Positions 7,417 through 14,491 are shown, counted from the stretch's first letter. The stretch is DNA of 46,312 bases from CAYJBP01 sp964368605 (GCA_964368605.1 CAYJBP010000005.1:1-46312); one strand, 5' to 3'. Program-made: numbers and translations. The notes: generated by a model from the letters alone, not told the origin.

Positions 7417-8355
7417 ATGACAGTTAATCAAAAACCAATCGATTTATTTTTAATAAGCGGTTTTTTAGGGTCGGGTAAAACCACCTTTTTAAAGCGAATT
7501 TTAAGCGAATATCAAGATAAGCCATTAGGTCTGCTGGTAAATGAGTTTGGCCAGGTAGGCATTGATGGCACTTTGCTCGAGAATGATGATTTACAAATGG
7601 TGGAGCTAAATAATGGTTCAATTTTTTGCGCCTGCCTTAAAGATGGCTTTGTAAATGCCTTAAAGGCCTTTACCGAGCAGCCAATCGAGATGCTTTTTAT
7701 CGAAAATTCCGGCATGGGCGATCCATCCAGCATGAATACCTTGCTTAAAGGGCTTGCCCCTTATTTAAGCCGTCCCTATAATTATCGTGGCTCTTTATGC
7801 GTGGTAGATAGCCCTACTTTTAATAAGTATGTAGATATTTTTATGCCGGTACAAAGGCAGATAGCAGCCAGTTCTTTAATCCTAATCAATAAAACCGATT
7901 TAAGTGATCAGCAAACTATTGAGCAAATAAAGCTAAAAATCAAAGAATTCAATCCCGAAGCCCTAATTTTAAACAGCCATTATGCGGATATTCCGCTGGA
8001 GATTTTTGAAAGCAAGCTCTTTAATAATAATTATCAAAACGAAACAACAAATACCCAACGTAGCCGCCCGGCAGCCTTTGTGCTGGAAACGGCAGGGCAT
8101 ACTTATAATCCGGAGCAAATCGAAGCCTTTTGCCAGGAAATTATCAATGATACCTGGAGGATTAAAGGCTTTTTCCAAGGCGAGGATAATTTATATCAAT
8201 TACAAGTATCCTCCGGCTTAGTGGAAATTTTTGCCGAAGCTAAAGGAGCAAATCAGCTAAGCCAAATCGTGATAATATGCCAAAGCAACACAATTTTGCC
8301 CAGAGTAAAAAAAGCCTGGCAAAAGCATTGCCAAACCGAAATAAATATAAAATAA
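7417..8355 (+). CDS. CobW/COG0523-family GTPase (putative metal chaperone)
   Basis: This 312-aa G3E-family GTPase has a Walker A motif GFLGSGKT (15-22), a switch-region glutamate in ENSGMGDP (about 95-102) and a guanine-specificity motif NKTD (about 144-147). In COG0523 proteins a CxCC motif after the NGSI strand binds the metal. Here it reads C71-A-C73-L74, so only two of three cysteines remain. Family members insert Zn2+, Co2+ or Fe into target proteins, or serve corrinoid or nitrile hydratase systems. The metal and target cannot be told here. It lies 11 nt after atpC, with SD AAGGGGA, and the terminator follows directly. The corrinoid/Grd neighbourhood makes a role in metal supply to those enzymes possible. 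Confidence 0.8.
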   Translation: MTVNQKPIDLFLISGFLGSGKTTFLKRILSEYQDKPLGLLVNEFGQVGIDGTLLENDDLQMVELNNGSIFCACLKDGFVNALKAFTEQPIEMLFIENSGMGDPSSMNTLLKGLAPYLSRPYNYRGSLCVVDSPTFNKYVDIFMPVQRQIAASSLILINKTDLSDQQTIEQIKLKIKEFNPEALILNSHYADIPLEIFESKLFNNNYQNETTNTQRSRPAAFVLETAGHTYNPEQIEAFCQEIINDTWRIKGFFQGEDNLYQLQVSSGLVEIFAEAKGANQLSQIVIICQSNTILPRVKKAWQKHCQTEINIK

Positions 8356-8405
8356 ACTTTAGGGGCTGCCGCAAAAACCTGCGACAGCCCCTAAAGTTTT
8401 TTTTG
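8354..8405 (+). terminator. Rho-independent terminator of the atp-cobW operon
   Basis: Arms 8354-8373 and 8380-8399 (AAACTTTAGGGGCTG-C-CGCA paired with its near complement) form 19 base pairs with one C-A mismatch and a 6-nt loop. They are followed by a run of T (8397-8404). A-richness on the 5' side means it may also stop minus-strand transcription. It is one of four related GGGGCTGcCGCA hairpins in the window. Confidence 0.85.
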
Positions 8406-8521
8406 ATTCTTTTTTTTTCAAAAAAAAGAATGATCTTTTATTCTTGCAATTGCTAATAAGACCTTGGGGCTCTGCCCCAACCCCCCGCAATTTTTTGTCA
8501 AAAAATTGAGTAAAACTTTTT
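8404..8521. repeat. Non-coding repeat block with three hairpins
   Basis: There is no gene. In order it contains ATTCTTTTTTTT/AAAAAAAAGAAT (about 8406-8431), TTGGGGC-TCT-GCCCCAA (8464-8480) and CAATTTTTTG-TC-AAAAAATTG (8488-8508). The GGGGCTCTGCCCC hairpin followed by a C-rich stretch and an A/T hairpin looks like a dispersed intergenic repeat. Only one copy is inside this window, so its dispersion cannot be shown here. Confidence 0.45.
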
Positions 8522-8551
8522 GAGGCTGCCGCCAAAATTTGCGACAGCCTC
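8522..8551 (-). terminator. Terminator-like hairpin downstream of the selenoprotein gene
   Basis: GAGGCTGcCGC (8522-8532) pairs with GCGaCAGCCTC (8541-8551), keeping the same C-A mismatch as the copy at 8354. It lies just past the stop of the minus-strand grdB-like gene. On the minus strand it is followed by AAAAAGTTTT rather than an immediate T run, so its efficiency as a terminator is uncertain. Confidence 0.5.
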
Positions 8552-8561
8552 CCCTTGCAAA

Positions 8562-9866
8562 CTATACCTTAAATACAGTTTGTTCCTCAATATCGGCCGT
8601 TAAGGCCTCTACGGCAATTTTGGTAAGCTTATAACGCAATTGCCATTGATCTTCCTTAGATGTCGCCGGATCGCCCAAAGGATACGGAATCGAAATAGTC
8701 GGTACAATTTTATTAGCACCTACCGTTTTGGCAACCGGCACCAAATTGCACATCTGAACAATCGGTAAGCCGATTTTTTCGATTTCTTTTACTATCGTTG
8801 CACCGCAACGAGTGCAAGTGCCTCAGGTGGATACCAATAATACGCCATCTACCTTGTCCTCCAATAATAAGGGAATCATTTCTTGCGCCATGCGGGTAGC
8901 CTCGGCTTGGGTTGTGCCGGTGCCTACCGTTGAATAAAAATAGGGATGCAAGCTGCCATAAACACCCTCTTTTTCCAAAACCCGCAAGGCATCAATAGGC
9001 ACAATAACATTAGGATCGGCATCGGCAGCAGCCGGGTCGAAACCGGCATGAATAGTTTTGTACTCGCCTGCTTTAAGGGTGCTCATCTTGGAAATATCAT
9101 AACGCCCCCAGCGAGTGGCCGAGGCCGATTGGATTTTATCGGGATTATCAATCGGCACAATGCCCCCGGAATTGATAATTGCAATTTTAGCGCTTTTTAA
9201 AGACCTAATCGGCTCAGCAATGGCTACCCTATCCATCAACTTAATCGGCAATTCGGTAGTAAAAGGTTGATCGGCCAACTTTTTAAGTAGCATATCAATC
9301 ATCCTTTGCGAGGCCAAAAGCCCATCCTTATGCCAAACCTGCTTGCGAATGCCACGAGCAAAATACCCCTCCTCGGCGGCACAATCAAGCTCCTGATTAG
9401 CCAATATTTTATTGGCAACCTTAACCATACTAGCCACATCGGAACGCATTTTAGCAGCGCTTTTACCGCCTTCCATAATATACATATCCTTTTTAAACAT
9501 CTCTACACCCGGGTTTTCGATATTCATCGAGGTGATAACCGGAATATTAAGTTTTTCCTGCACGGCCTTGCAAATAGTGCCGCAAGCAAAACCATAACGG
9601 CCGGCCTGAAAGGCAGGGCCTGCCAAGAAAATATCGATGTCCTTGCCTTCTAACATTTGTAAAATAGTGGCAATGGCCTGCTCGGTATTACTGCCCATAA
9701 AATTATCACCGCAGATAATGGTATCGGTAATTTGGGCATCTAAGTTTTTAGCAAACTCCATAGCAGGCCCTACCAAGCCATTAACAATTTGCGGCTCAAA
9801 ATCGGCCTTATCTTCGCCACCAATTTGACCAAAAAATTGATTTACATATACTATCGCCTTTTTCAT
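8562..9866 (-). CDS. Glycine/sarcosine/betaine reductase component B selenoprotein (GrdB/GrdF/GrdH family)
   Basis: This 434-aa selenoprotein reads through an in-frame UGA at 8825-8823. The 347 residues before it match GrdB-type proteins (VNQFFGQIGGEDKAD, CGDNFMGSNTEQA, GPAFQAGRYGFACGTICKA, NPGVEMFKKDMY). After the UGA the frame continues to a TAG at 8562 with the family redox motif U348-x2-C351-x2-C354 (UGTCTRCG). Component B binds and reductively cleaves the amine substrate and passes the carboxymethyl group to selenoprotein A. A SECIS-like hairpin follows the UGA. The start has SD TAGGAGG, 9 nt after the partner gene. The substrate cannot be told from sequence. A frameshift or true stop is unlikely because homology continues in frame. 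Confidence 0.92.
8791..8822 (-). promoter_or_regulatory. Bacterial SECIS-like hairpin for selenocysteine insertion
   Basis: Directly after the UGA (8825-8823) the minus strand can fold ACT (8813-8811) and CGTTGC (8810-8805), a three-base loop GGT (8804-8802), GCAACG (8801-8796), a two-base bulge, and AGT (8793-8791). The loop is 18 nt after the UGA and begins with G, within the spacing known for bacterial SECIS elements. A competing fold TTGCAC/GTGCAA exists. Confidence 0.7.
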
Positions 9867-9875
9867 ATTATCCTC

Positions 9876-11201
9876 CTAAAATTCCTGCATGGTTTTGGGC
9901 GACCAACCACAAACTCTATCGCCGCAAAACATGGCATTATTTTCCATGATAATTGAGCCATCCGGGCGTACCGAAGGGCCTAGGTTTTCGTCATGCGCCC
10001 AGCCGCCCGATAAGCCATCACGACCTAAGGCCGCCAATTCGCCTAAAACAGTGGCCATCGGAGCCAGCTCTATTAGCTGCGATACATCCCCGCAAGACAC
10101 AATGGCATTGCATTTTTCGTCTAAAGTAACCAAAGGCTGCGATTGACCATCACGGCCGGTACATTCATTGGTAATACCCACGGTTTTAATGCCGGCATCC
10201 TCCAAGGCCACATAGCAGGCGATAAAGTCGGCATCGGGATTGCCATAACCTTCTTCGGCCACAATGGCAGCATCGGCGCCCAAATTTTTGGCAATTTGAG
10301 CCACAAATTGCGCAGAACGTTCCTTTTGCTCTAAAGCAACATTTAAATTAGACATAATCACGCCTAAGAAATTGATAGTTTTACCATGCTCTTGATATAA
10401 AGCCTTGATATTAGGGCAGTTTTGCATATCATAAGTAGACCACTTAGACGAAACAGGCATAAAACTGCCCGAAATAATAGCACCATCCAAAATCTCGCTG
10501 GGCTCCATCAAGGTGGGCAGCATATGATTGGCATCCCAACCATAAACTAAATCATTATAGCCGCCTTCTTCCATTTGCGATTGCAATTGCATCACATATA
10601 AAACCGAAGGTAGTTTTGCTATATCAGCAGGCCTTTTGCTAATTGGAGCCAGCTCAAAAACTTCGCTGGACGATGCAGTTAAATCCTTAACTGCTCTACC
10701 GATAAATTCGGCTAATTTATGGCCGGCAACACGTAAGGCATCATTTTTTTTCTGCTGCTCACGATGTTCGAAATCTTCATTAGTATCGGCCACCAAAACA
10801 ATATTATTTAGCGAACCAAAAAGCGTATATTTTTGGCCTTCACCACTCATATCAATTAAGCCATCCTGAAAGCCGCCCCAATGCTGGCCAACCACCAAAA
10901 CACTGCAATTTTTTAGGGCATGAATCAGACCGCAACCAGCTTGGCTTAAATCGCCGCTATAACCGGGAAAAAGGCTGCGGCCATCAGGACGAATACGGGG
11001 CTCGATGGCCTCTTTAACCGGGCAAATTCTAATTTCGTCCCCGGGTTTAGCAATATATAGCTCGGCCTTAGTAATTCTTTGATCTTCCATAATAAAGTTT
11101 AGGGCTTCTTGCTTATTAATGGTTAAAAGCCCCTGTTCAAAAGACAATTGATCTCCAAAAATAATATCTTTAACAAAAAAATTAGCAATTTCTAATCTCA
11201 T
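9876..11201 (-). CDS. Reductase component B alpha/beta proprotein (GrdE/GrdG/GrdI family)
   Basis: This 441-aa protein is the partner of the selenoprotein in component B. Recognisable family segments are RPDGRSLFPGYSG (71-83), VGQHWGGFQDGLIDM (104-118), SNLNVALEQKERS (284-296), EEGYGNPDAD (316-325) and GRDGQSQPL (349-357). Family members cleave themselves at a cysteine that becomes a pyruvoyl group binding the substrate amine. At the position where I expect that cysteine (ISGC in family members as I recall them), this protein has ISGS, serine 246. The nearest cysteine is C262. The start at 11201 has SD AGGAGG, the gene leads a two-gene unit, and its promoter lies in the palindrome at 11220-11269. 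Confidence 0.88.
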   Translation of the reverse strand: MRLEIANFFVKDIIFGDQLSFEQGLLTINKQEALNFIMEDQRITKAELYIAKPGDEIRICPVKEAIEPRIRPDGRSLFPGYSGDLSQAGCGLIHALKNCSVLVVGQHWGGFQDGLIDMSGEGQKYTLFGSLNNIVLVADTNEDFEHREQQKKNDALRVAGHKLAEFIGRAVKDLTASSSEVFELAPISKRPADIAKLPSVLYVMQLQSQMEEGGYNDLVYGWDANHMLPTLMEPSEILDGAIISGSFMPVSSKWSTYDMQNCPNIKALYQEHGKTINFLGVIMSNLNVALEQKERSAQFVAQIAKNLGADAAIVAEEGYGNPDADFIACYVALEDAGIKTVGITNECTGRDGQSQPLVTLDEKCNAIVSCGDVSQLIELAPMATVLGELAALGRDGLSGGWAHDENLGPSVRPDGSIIMENNAMFCGDRVCGWSPKTMQEF

Positions 11202-11219
11202 AAGTCATCCTCCTATTTT

Positions 11220-11269
11220 AATAAGCGCGCTTGCTATTATTTATGATTATAATAGCAAGCGCGCTTATT
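11220..11269. promoter_or_regulatory. 21-bp-arm palindrome covering the grd promoter (putative operator)
   Basis: Arms 11220-11240 and 11249-11269 are perfectly complementary (21 bp) around an 8-nt centre (TTATGATT). Each arm contains the self-complementary AAGCGCGCTT, so the element can also be read as two operators side by side. It covers the spacer and -10 of the minus-strand promoter and lies between that promoter's gene and the divergent TetR gene. It is the likely binding site of that regulator. Confidence 0.75.
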
Positions 11270-11274
11270 GTCAA
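11246..11274 (-). promoter_or_regulatory. Consensus promoter of the grdE-grdB-like unit
   Basis: On the minus strand TTGACA (11274-11269) and TATAAT (11251-11246) are separated by exactly 17 bp, a perfect match to the SigA/sigma-70 consensus. Transcription would start near 11239, leaving a leader of about 38 nt before the ATG at 11201. The -10 and most of the spacer are inside the palindrome, so repression by a bound dimer is expected. Confidence 0.85.
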
Positions 11275-11365
11275 GAGGTTAAGCAAAAAAATTTTTACAA
11301 TTTTTTTTATTTGTCCATTAATTGAAAATAATGATTTTGCTTTAAGCTTTGCGCCAATATATTGC

Positions 11366-11394
11366 TTGAATAAAACTGTGTTTTATGGTATATT
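11366..11394 (+). promoter_or_regulatory. Promoter of the TetR-family gene
   Basis: TTGAAT (11366-11371), a 17-bp spacer and TATATT (11389-11394) with an extended -10 TG at 11386-11387. Transcription would start near 11401, some 26 nt before the ATG at 11427. It does not overlap the palindrome at 11220-11269, so autoregulation would have to act from a distance. Confidence 0.65.
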
Positions 11395-11426
11395 TTTATT
11401 TAATAATCAGCATAAGGAGTAAAACT

Positions 11427-12098
11427 ATGCCGCAAAATAAGGACAATCATCAAACTAAGGCTGCTCAAAAAAACCAAGCCATGCGCCAATTTATTATTGT
11501 GGCTCGTAAAATAATTGATACCGAGGGTGTAGATGGTTTATCTGTACGCAAAATTGCCCAGCTATCCGGCTATCATAATTCTACAATATATGTGCATTTT
11601 AAAGATTTGGATCAACTGATTATGTTAGCATCTATGCAGTATTTTGATGCTTATAATCAGGCTTTAAGCATACAAAGTAGCCGACAGGTTAGCCCCTTAG
11701 AGAATTTTTTTACCATTTGGGAATTATTTATCGATATCTTATTAGATAAGCCTGATATTTGTTACAATTTTTTCTTTGGTGCAAATAGCGATAATTTGGA
11801 TGAGATTATTAGCTCCTATTATCAAATCTTCCCCGAGGAAAAAAAAGAGTTTTCGCCAACTATTAGCTCGATGTATTTTGGCAAAAGCTTATTAGATAGA
11901 AATATCCAATTGCAAAAATCTCTACTAAGCACTAATCCCCATCTTAGTGAGCAAAACATGTTCTTTTTAAGCGAACTATCAATTAGCTATTGTAAATATA
12001 AATTAGAACAAAAATTAGCTAATCCTAATTTAAATTGTAAAGACCTAAAACAAGAATTAATGGCTATGCTTCATTATCTATTCGATAATAATAGATAA
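11427..12098 (+). CDS. TetR/AcrR-family transcriptional regulator
   Basis: This 223-aa protein has an N-terminal TetR DNA-binding domain: helix ARKIIDTEG (26-34) and helix-turn-helix SVRKIAQLSGYHNSTIYVHF (39-58) with the family pattern ending in Y-x-H-F. The C-terminal ligand domain (about 65-223) is not recognised and is rich in Phe, Leu, Ser and Asn. The start at 11427 is set by SD AAGGAG (11414-11419) 7 nt upstream; an in-frame ATG at 11385 lacks one. It is divergent from the grd-like unit, whose promoter carries a large palindrome. It is therefore probably the repressor of that unit, released by a ligand related to the reductase substrate. Confidence 0.85.
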   Translation: MPQNKDNHQTKAAQKNQAMRQFIIVARKIIDTEGVDGLSVRKIAQLSGYHNSTIYVHFKDLDQLIMLASMQYFDAYNQALSIQSSRQVSPLENFFTIWELFIDILLDKPDICYNFFFGANSDNLDEIISSYYQIFPEEKKEFSPTISSMYFGKSLLDRNIQLQKSLLSTNPHLSEQNMFFLSELSISYCKYKLEQKLANPNLNCKDLKQELMAMLHYLFDNNR

Positions 12099-12160
12099 TA
12101 AACTAGGCTACTTGTTACAAATAAATTTTTTAATTTATTAAATTAAAATGTACAAATATA

Positions 12161-12204
12161 TTGACAATTTATGCTTAATAGTATATAATATCATTAAGCA
12201 TAAA
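12161..12204 (+). promoter_or_regulatory. Consensus promoter with palindromic operator for the PTPS-like gene
   Basis: TTGACA (12161-12166) and TATAAT (12184-12189) are 17 bp apart, again a perfect consensus. An inverted repeat TTTATGCTTAAT (12168-12179) and ATTAAGCATAAA (12193-12204) has 12-bp perfect arms around 13 nt and covers the spacer, -10 and start site. The leader from about 12196 to the ATG at 12286 is some 90 nt long. A strong promoter under a palindrome indicates a tightly repressed gene. The repressor is not identified. Confidence 0.75.
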
Positions 12205-12285
12205 TTTCGCATATAAATAAGCACTTTTTATCACATGTTTATGCAGGTACAAAATCCGTAAAATAAATCAATTTGGAGGTGCACT

Positions 12286-12849
12286 ATGAGAAGTATTACA
12301 ACATTAGATTTGCAATATGCACACAGATTTTATGGTTTTAAAGGCGAGGCGCAGTATTTACATGGCCATACCGGTATATTAACTATCGAGGTAGAGGGTG
12401 ATATTAATACCGGTGTAAATATGGTTTTTCCATGTAATGAAATTCAAAAAACAGCCTGGGATTTATTAAAGAACTTCGACCATGCCCTTATCTTAAGGGA
12501 AGACGACCCCCTACTACCGGCCATACTTAAAGTATATGAGGAAACCGGCATTAAAGATGGTACCCCTCAAAATCAAATGAAGGGGCCGGCCTTTAAAACC
12601 GAGCTTGCCACGGCCTACCCCGATTGCCGCCTGGTAGTAACCAAAGAAACAATGACCGTTGAAGGCATGATAAAAATTGTTTATGACCTATTAAAAGACA
12701 AATTAGACATAGCTAAGCTAACCTTTACCAGCGGTGTTAATGCTGCAAGCGCTGAATATAAAACCCAAAACGGTATCGATTTATGCCCATTATGCGGCAT
12801 TGCCCTCGATGCACAAGGGGTTTGCCCCAAATGCGGCTATAAAAAATAA
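12286..12849 (+). CDS. 6-pyruvoyl-tetrahydropterin synthase/QueD-like protein with C-terminal zinc ribbon
   Basis: This 187-aa T-fold enzyme relative has the metal-binding histidines H13, H26 and H28 (AHRF, LHGHTG), the D65-H66 pair (FDHALIL) and E126 (TVEGMI) in the expected order. The usual catalytic Cys four residues before the HGH (C-x3-HGH), or the Glu of the PTPS-III type, is replaced by A22; the only nearby candidate is C50. A roughly 20-residue zinc ribbon is added at the C-terminus (C167-x2-C170 and C180-x2-C183). It is a single gene with SD TTGGAGG, its own promoter and a terminator. The reaction is uncertain and may differ from queuosine or biopterin synthesis. Confidence 0.8.
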   Translation: MRSITTLDLQYAHRFYGFKGEAQYLHGHTGILTIEVEGDINTGVNMVFPCNEIQKTAWDLLKNFDHALILREDDPLLPAILKVYEETGIKDGTPQNQMKGPAFKTELATAYPDCRLVVTKETMTVEGMIKIVYDLLKDKLDIAKLTFTSGVNAASAEYKTQNGIDLCPLCGIALDAQGVCPKCGYKK

Positions 12850-12873
12850 TTAAATCATCTTTATATCTAAAAT

Positions 12874-12903
12874 AAAAAACCGTCCCTTAGGGGCGGTTTT
12901 TTT
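12874..12903 (+). terminator. Rho-independent terminator of the PTPS-like gene
   Basis: ACCGTCCC (12879-12886), loop TTA, GGGGCGGT (12890-12897), followed by seven T and preceded by six A. The 8-bp stem includes one G-T pair. The A/T flanks make it potentially bidirectional. Confidence 0.9.
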
Positions 12904-13036
12904 ATGCTTATATACTTTAGGCCTAAAACGAGCCGAGCCACAATGGCAATCCCCGCATCAATAATGGTAAGCATGGTGCAAGTTAGCTTAAGACAACCCA
13001 AATCCTTAAGCTATATCACGCAACCTTTCCACAAGA
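12904..13036. other. Non-coding stretch leading into gene relics
   Basis: No open frame or recognisable motif. Base composition is nearer to coding DNA than the AT-rich spacers elsewhere, which fits decayed coding sequence like that directly downstream, but I recognise no homology. Confidence 0.3.
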
Positions 13037-13284
13037 GATTTATCACTCATTAACGCTATGAGCCGTGAAACTATCCTCAAACAGTATCTCGATACGGTGA
13101 AGAAAGACTATGACTTCATCTTGCTTGATACACAGCCGTCGCGGGTATGCTCACCGTCAATGCCCATGCTTGTGCAGACAGTGTTATTATTCCTGTGCAG
13201 GCACAATATCTCCCTGCAAAGGGATTAGAATTGAGCCTGTACAGAGCGGTATTTCACCGTAAGAGCGACCAATGCCACCGCTAG
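13037..13284 (+). pseudogene. ParA/Soj-type partition ATPase fragment, frameshifted
   Basis: The first frame reads DLSLINAMSRETILKQYLDT then VKKDYDFILLDTQPS (to about 13140). The homology then jumps frame to AGMLTVNAHACADSVIIPV followed by QAQYLPAKGLELSLY, ending at TAG 13284. Together these match the central part of plasmid- and conjugative-element-borne ParA proteins, where the two pieces are continuous (LLDCxPSLGMLTxNAL...SVIIPVQAxYLPxKG). The Walker A N-terminus is missing and the C-terminus is degraded, so this is a dead fragment, probably left by an integrated mobile element. Confidence 0.75.
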
Positions 13285-13353
13285 AGCGAATGTTGGCGCA
13301 TTCGTCCGCAATGACCACGCATAAGCAATAATGATACTTCGTATGTTACGCCC

Positions 13354-13464
13354 TCAAGTCGATAGAAACAGAGGGAGTTGCAAAGTAATTATATCGGTTT
13401 TTAAAGCTAAGGCGATGCCGTCGCATAGGGTGATATCATCTTCTATTATCAGAATATTAATCAT
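13354..13464 (-). pseudogene. Response-regulator receiver fragment
   Basis: The minus-strand frame starts at ATG 13464 with MINILIIEDDITLCDG then IALALKTD and ends after 36 codons at TGA 13354. It matches the first 25 residues of OmpR/VanR-type response regulators, including the acidic pair EDD. The phospho-accepting Asp and all later parts are gone. With the adjacent ParA relic it marks a decayed foreign segment. Confidence 0.65.
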
Positions 13465-13494
13465 AAAAACTACCGCCTGAGCCATTTTTAATTT

Positions 13495-13545
13495 AATTCT
13501 GTCATAAAAATTCTTGGTCGATTTTGGGGCGGGGGAATCTTTGGC
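13495..13545. repeat. Diverged repeat, left copy (pair with 14492-14541)
   Basis: The segment beginning AATTCTGTCATAAAAATTCT is clearly related to the one at 14492-14541 (AATCCTGCCATAAAAAATTC). After it both continue TTGG, a T-rich bit, GGC and GAAT. The two copies are about 1 kb apart in direct orientation and flank the amidase gene. Neither codes for protein. Confidence 0.5.
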
Positions 13546-13612
13546 TTATCACTGTCATAAGGGAAGCCTGGCAAAAGAATCGGCATTTTAGGCCTTAAAT
13601 CTTTTTGCTAAA

Positions 13613-14377
13613 TTACTCATTTTTACAATATACTTCCGGCAATCGCATTTTTAACCAGGGGATAAGATCCCTACCCTTTTTTACTTCGTTTAAATCCAGC
13701 TCGGCAGTAATAAAATCCTCGTCAGCCAAATCGGATTGGGCCATGATTTCACCCAAAGGATTGCAAATAAGGCTATTACCGCAAAATGGCAAACTGCCTT
13801 TTGCTCTATTTGCCGAGACCAGAAAAAGCTGGTTTTCGCAGGCTCGAGCTGCTGATACCAATTTAAACATATCTTGATAAGGACTAAACCAAGCAGATGT
13901 ACTCAAAATCAAATCGCATCCACGTAAGGCCAAGATTCTGGCTAATTCGGCAAAGCCCAAATCGGCACAAATGATAAAACCAATTTTCCAGCCCTTATAT
14001 TCTATAAGCTGTATACAGCTACCATGTGCAAAAAAGTCTCTTTCTGTATCAAACAGATGGATTTTTTTATACTCTGCCAATAGATTACCACTGCAATTAA
14101 ATAAGCCTGAGGCATCATAATACTTATCATCCTCTTTTATGCTATATCCTGCATAGATTGCTTGATTATAGGCTTTAGCCATATTAGCAAAAAATTCCCT
14201 TTCATCTACTGGGGCTAGCTTAGCGACCTCATAATCATATCCGGTAATAGATAATTCGGGAAAGCAAAGAATATCCACCTTTTCATCAACCTTATCTTGT
14301 AAAAATGCTTCTATTTTTGCCATGTTTTCCTTGTATGCGCCTTCTGTAAAACTTAATTGACAAATACCTATTTTCAT
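13613..14377 (-). CDS. Carbon-nitrogen hydrolase (nitrilase superfamily amidase)
   Basis: This 254-aa protein has the nitrilase Glu-Lys-Cys triad in order: E41 (FPELSITGYD), K105 (YKKIHLFD) and C137 (ICADLGFAE). Length and motifs fit the amidase branches (omega-amidase, N-carbamoyl-amine or similar) rather than true nitrilases. The start at 14377 (MKIGICQLSF) is set by an SD-like AGAGAGG just upstream; an earlier in-frame ATG lies within the palindrome. It is a single gene between two diverged repeats, with a palindromic element directly at its 5' end. It may act on products of the neighbouring peptide/amide island, but that is inference. No clear terminator follows. Confidence 0.85.
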   Translation of the reverse strand: MKIGICQLSFTEGAYKENMAKIEAFLQDKVDEKVDILCFPELSITGYDYEVAKLAPVDEREFFANMAKAYNQAIYAGYSIKEDDKYYDASGLFNCSGNLLAEYKKIHLFDTERDFFAHGSCIQLIEYKGWKIGFIICADLGFAELARILALRGCDLILSTSAWFSPYQDMFKLVSAARACENQLFLVSANRAKGSLPFCGNSLICNPLGEIMAQSDLADEDFITAELDLNEVKKGRDLIPWLKMRLPEVYCKNE

Positions 14378-14406
14378 AGTAATACCTCTCTTTATTTTTT
14401 TAGGAG

Positions 14407-14442
14407 ATATAATAATCACTTGATGATTATTATATCATAAAT
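14407..14442. repeat. 36-bp palindromic repeat, copy 1 (putative operator of the amidase gene)
   Basis: ATATAATAATCA, loop CTTGA, TGATTATTATAT, then CATAAAT. The arms are 12 bp and perfect (13 bp with flanking G and C). The identical 36 bp recur at 14557-14592, exactly 150 bp away. This copy ends 30 bp upstream of the amidase ATG (minus strand) and contains a TATAAT on both strands, so it probably overlaps the gene's promoter. Confidence 0.65.
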
Positions 14443-14491
14443 ATGGTGCAAAACTAAGTTATACAGTAAAGTATCTGCATATTTATGATAT

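Noticed and set aside
8562..8753. Separate small gene after the selenoprotein UGA
   Set aside because: It is the in-frame C-terminal part of the selenoprotein, not an independent gene; its first ATG has no SD.
12205..12285. Possible preQ1 or pterin riboswitch in the 90-nt leader of the PTPS-like gene
   Set aside because: The leader has an A-rich tail near AGGTACAAAATCC...GTAAAATAAA but no clear P1 stem of the preQ1-I type; I could not build a convincing fold by eye.
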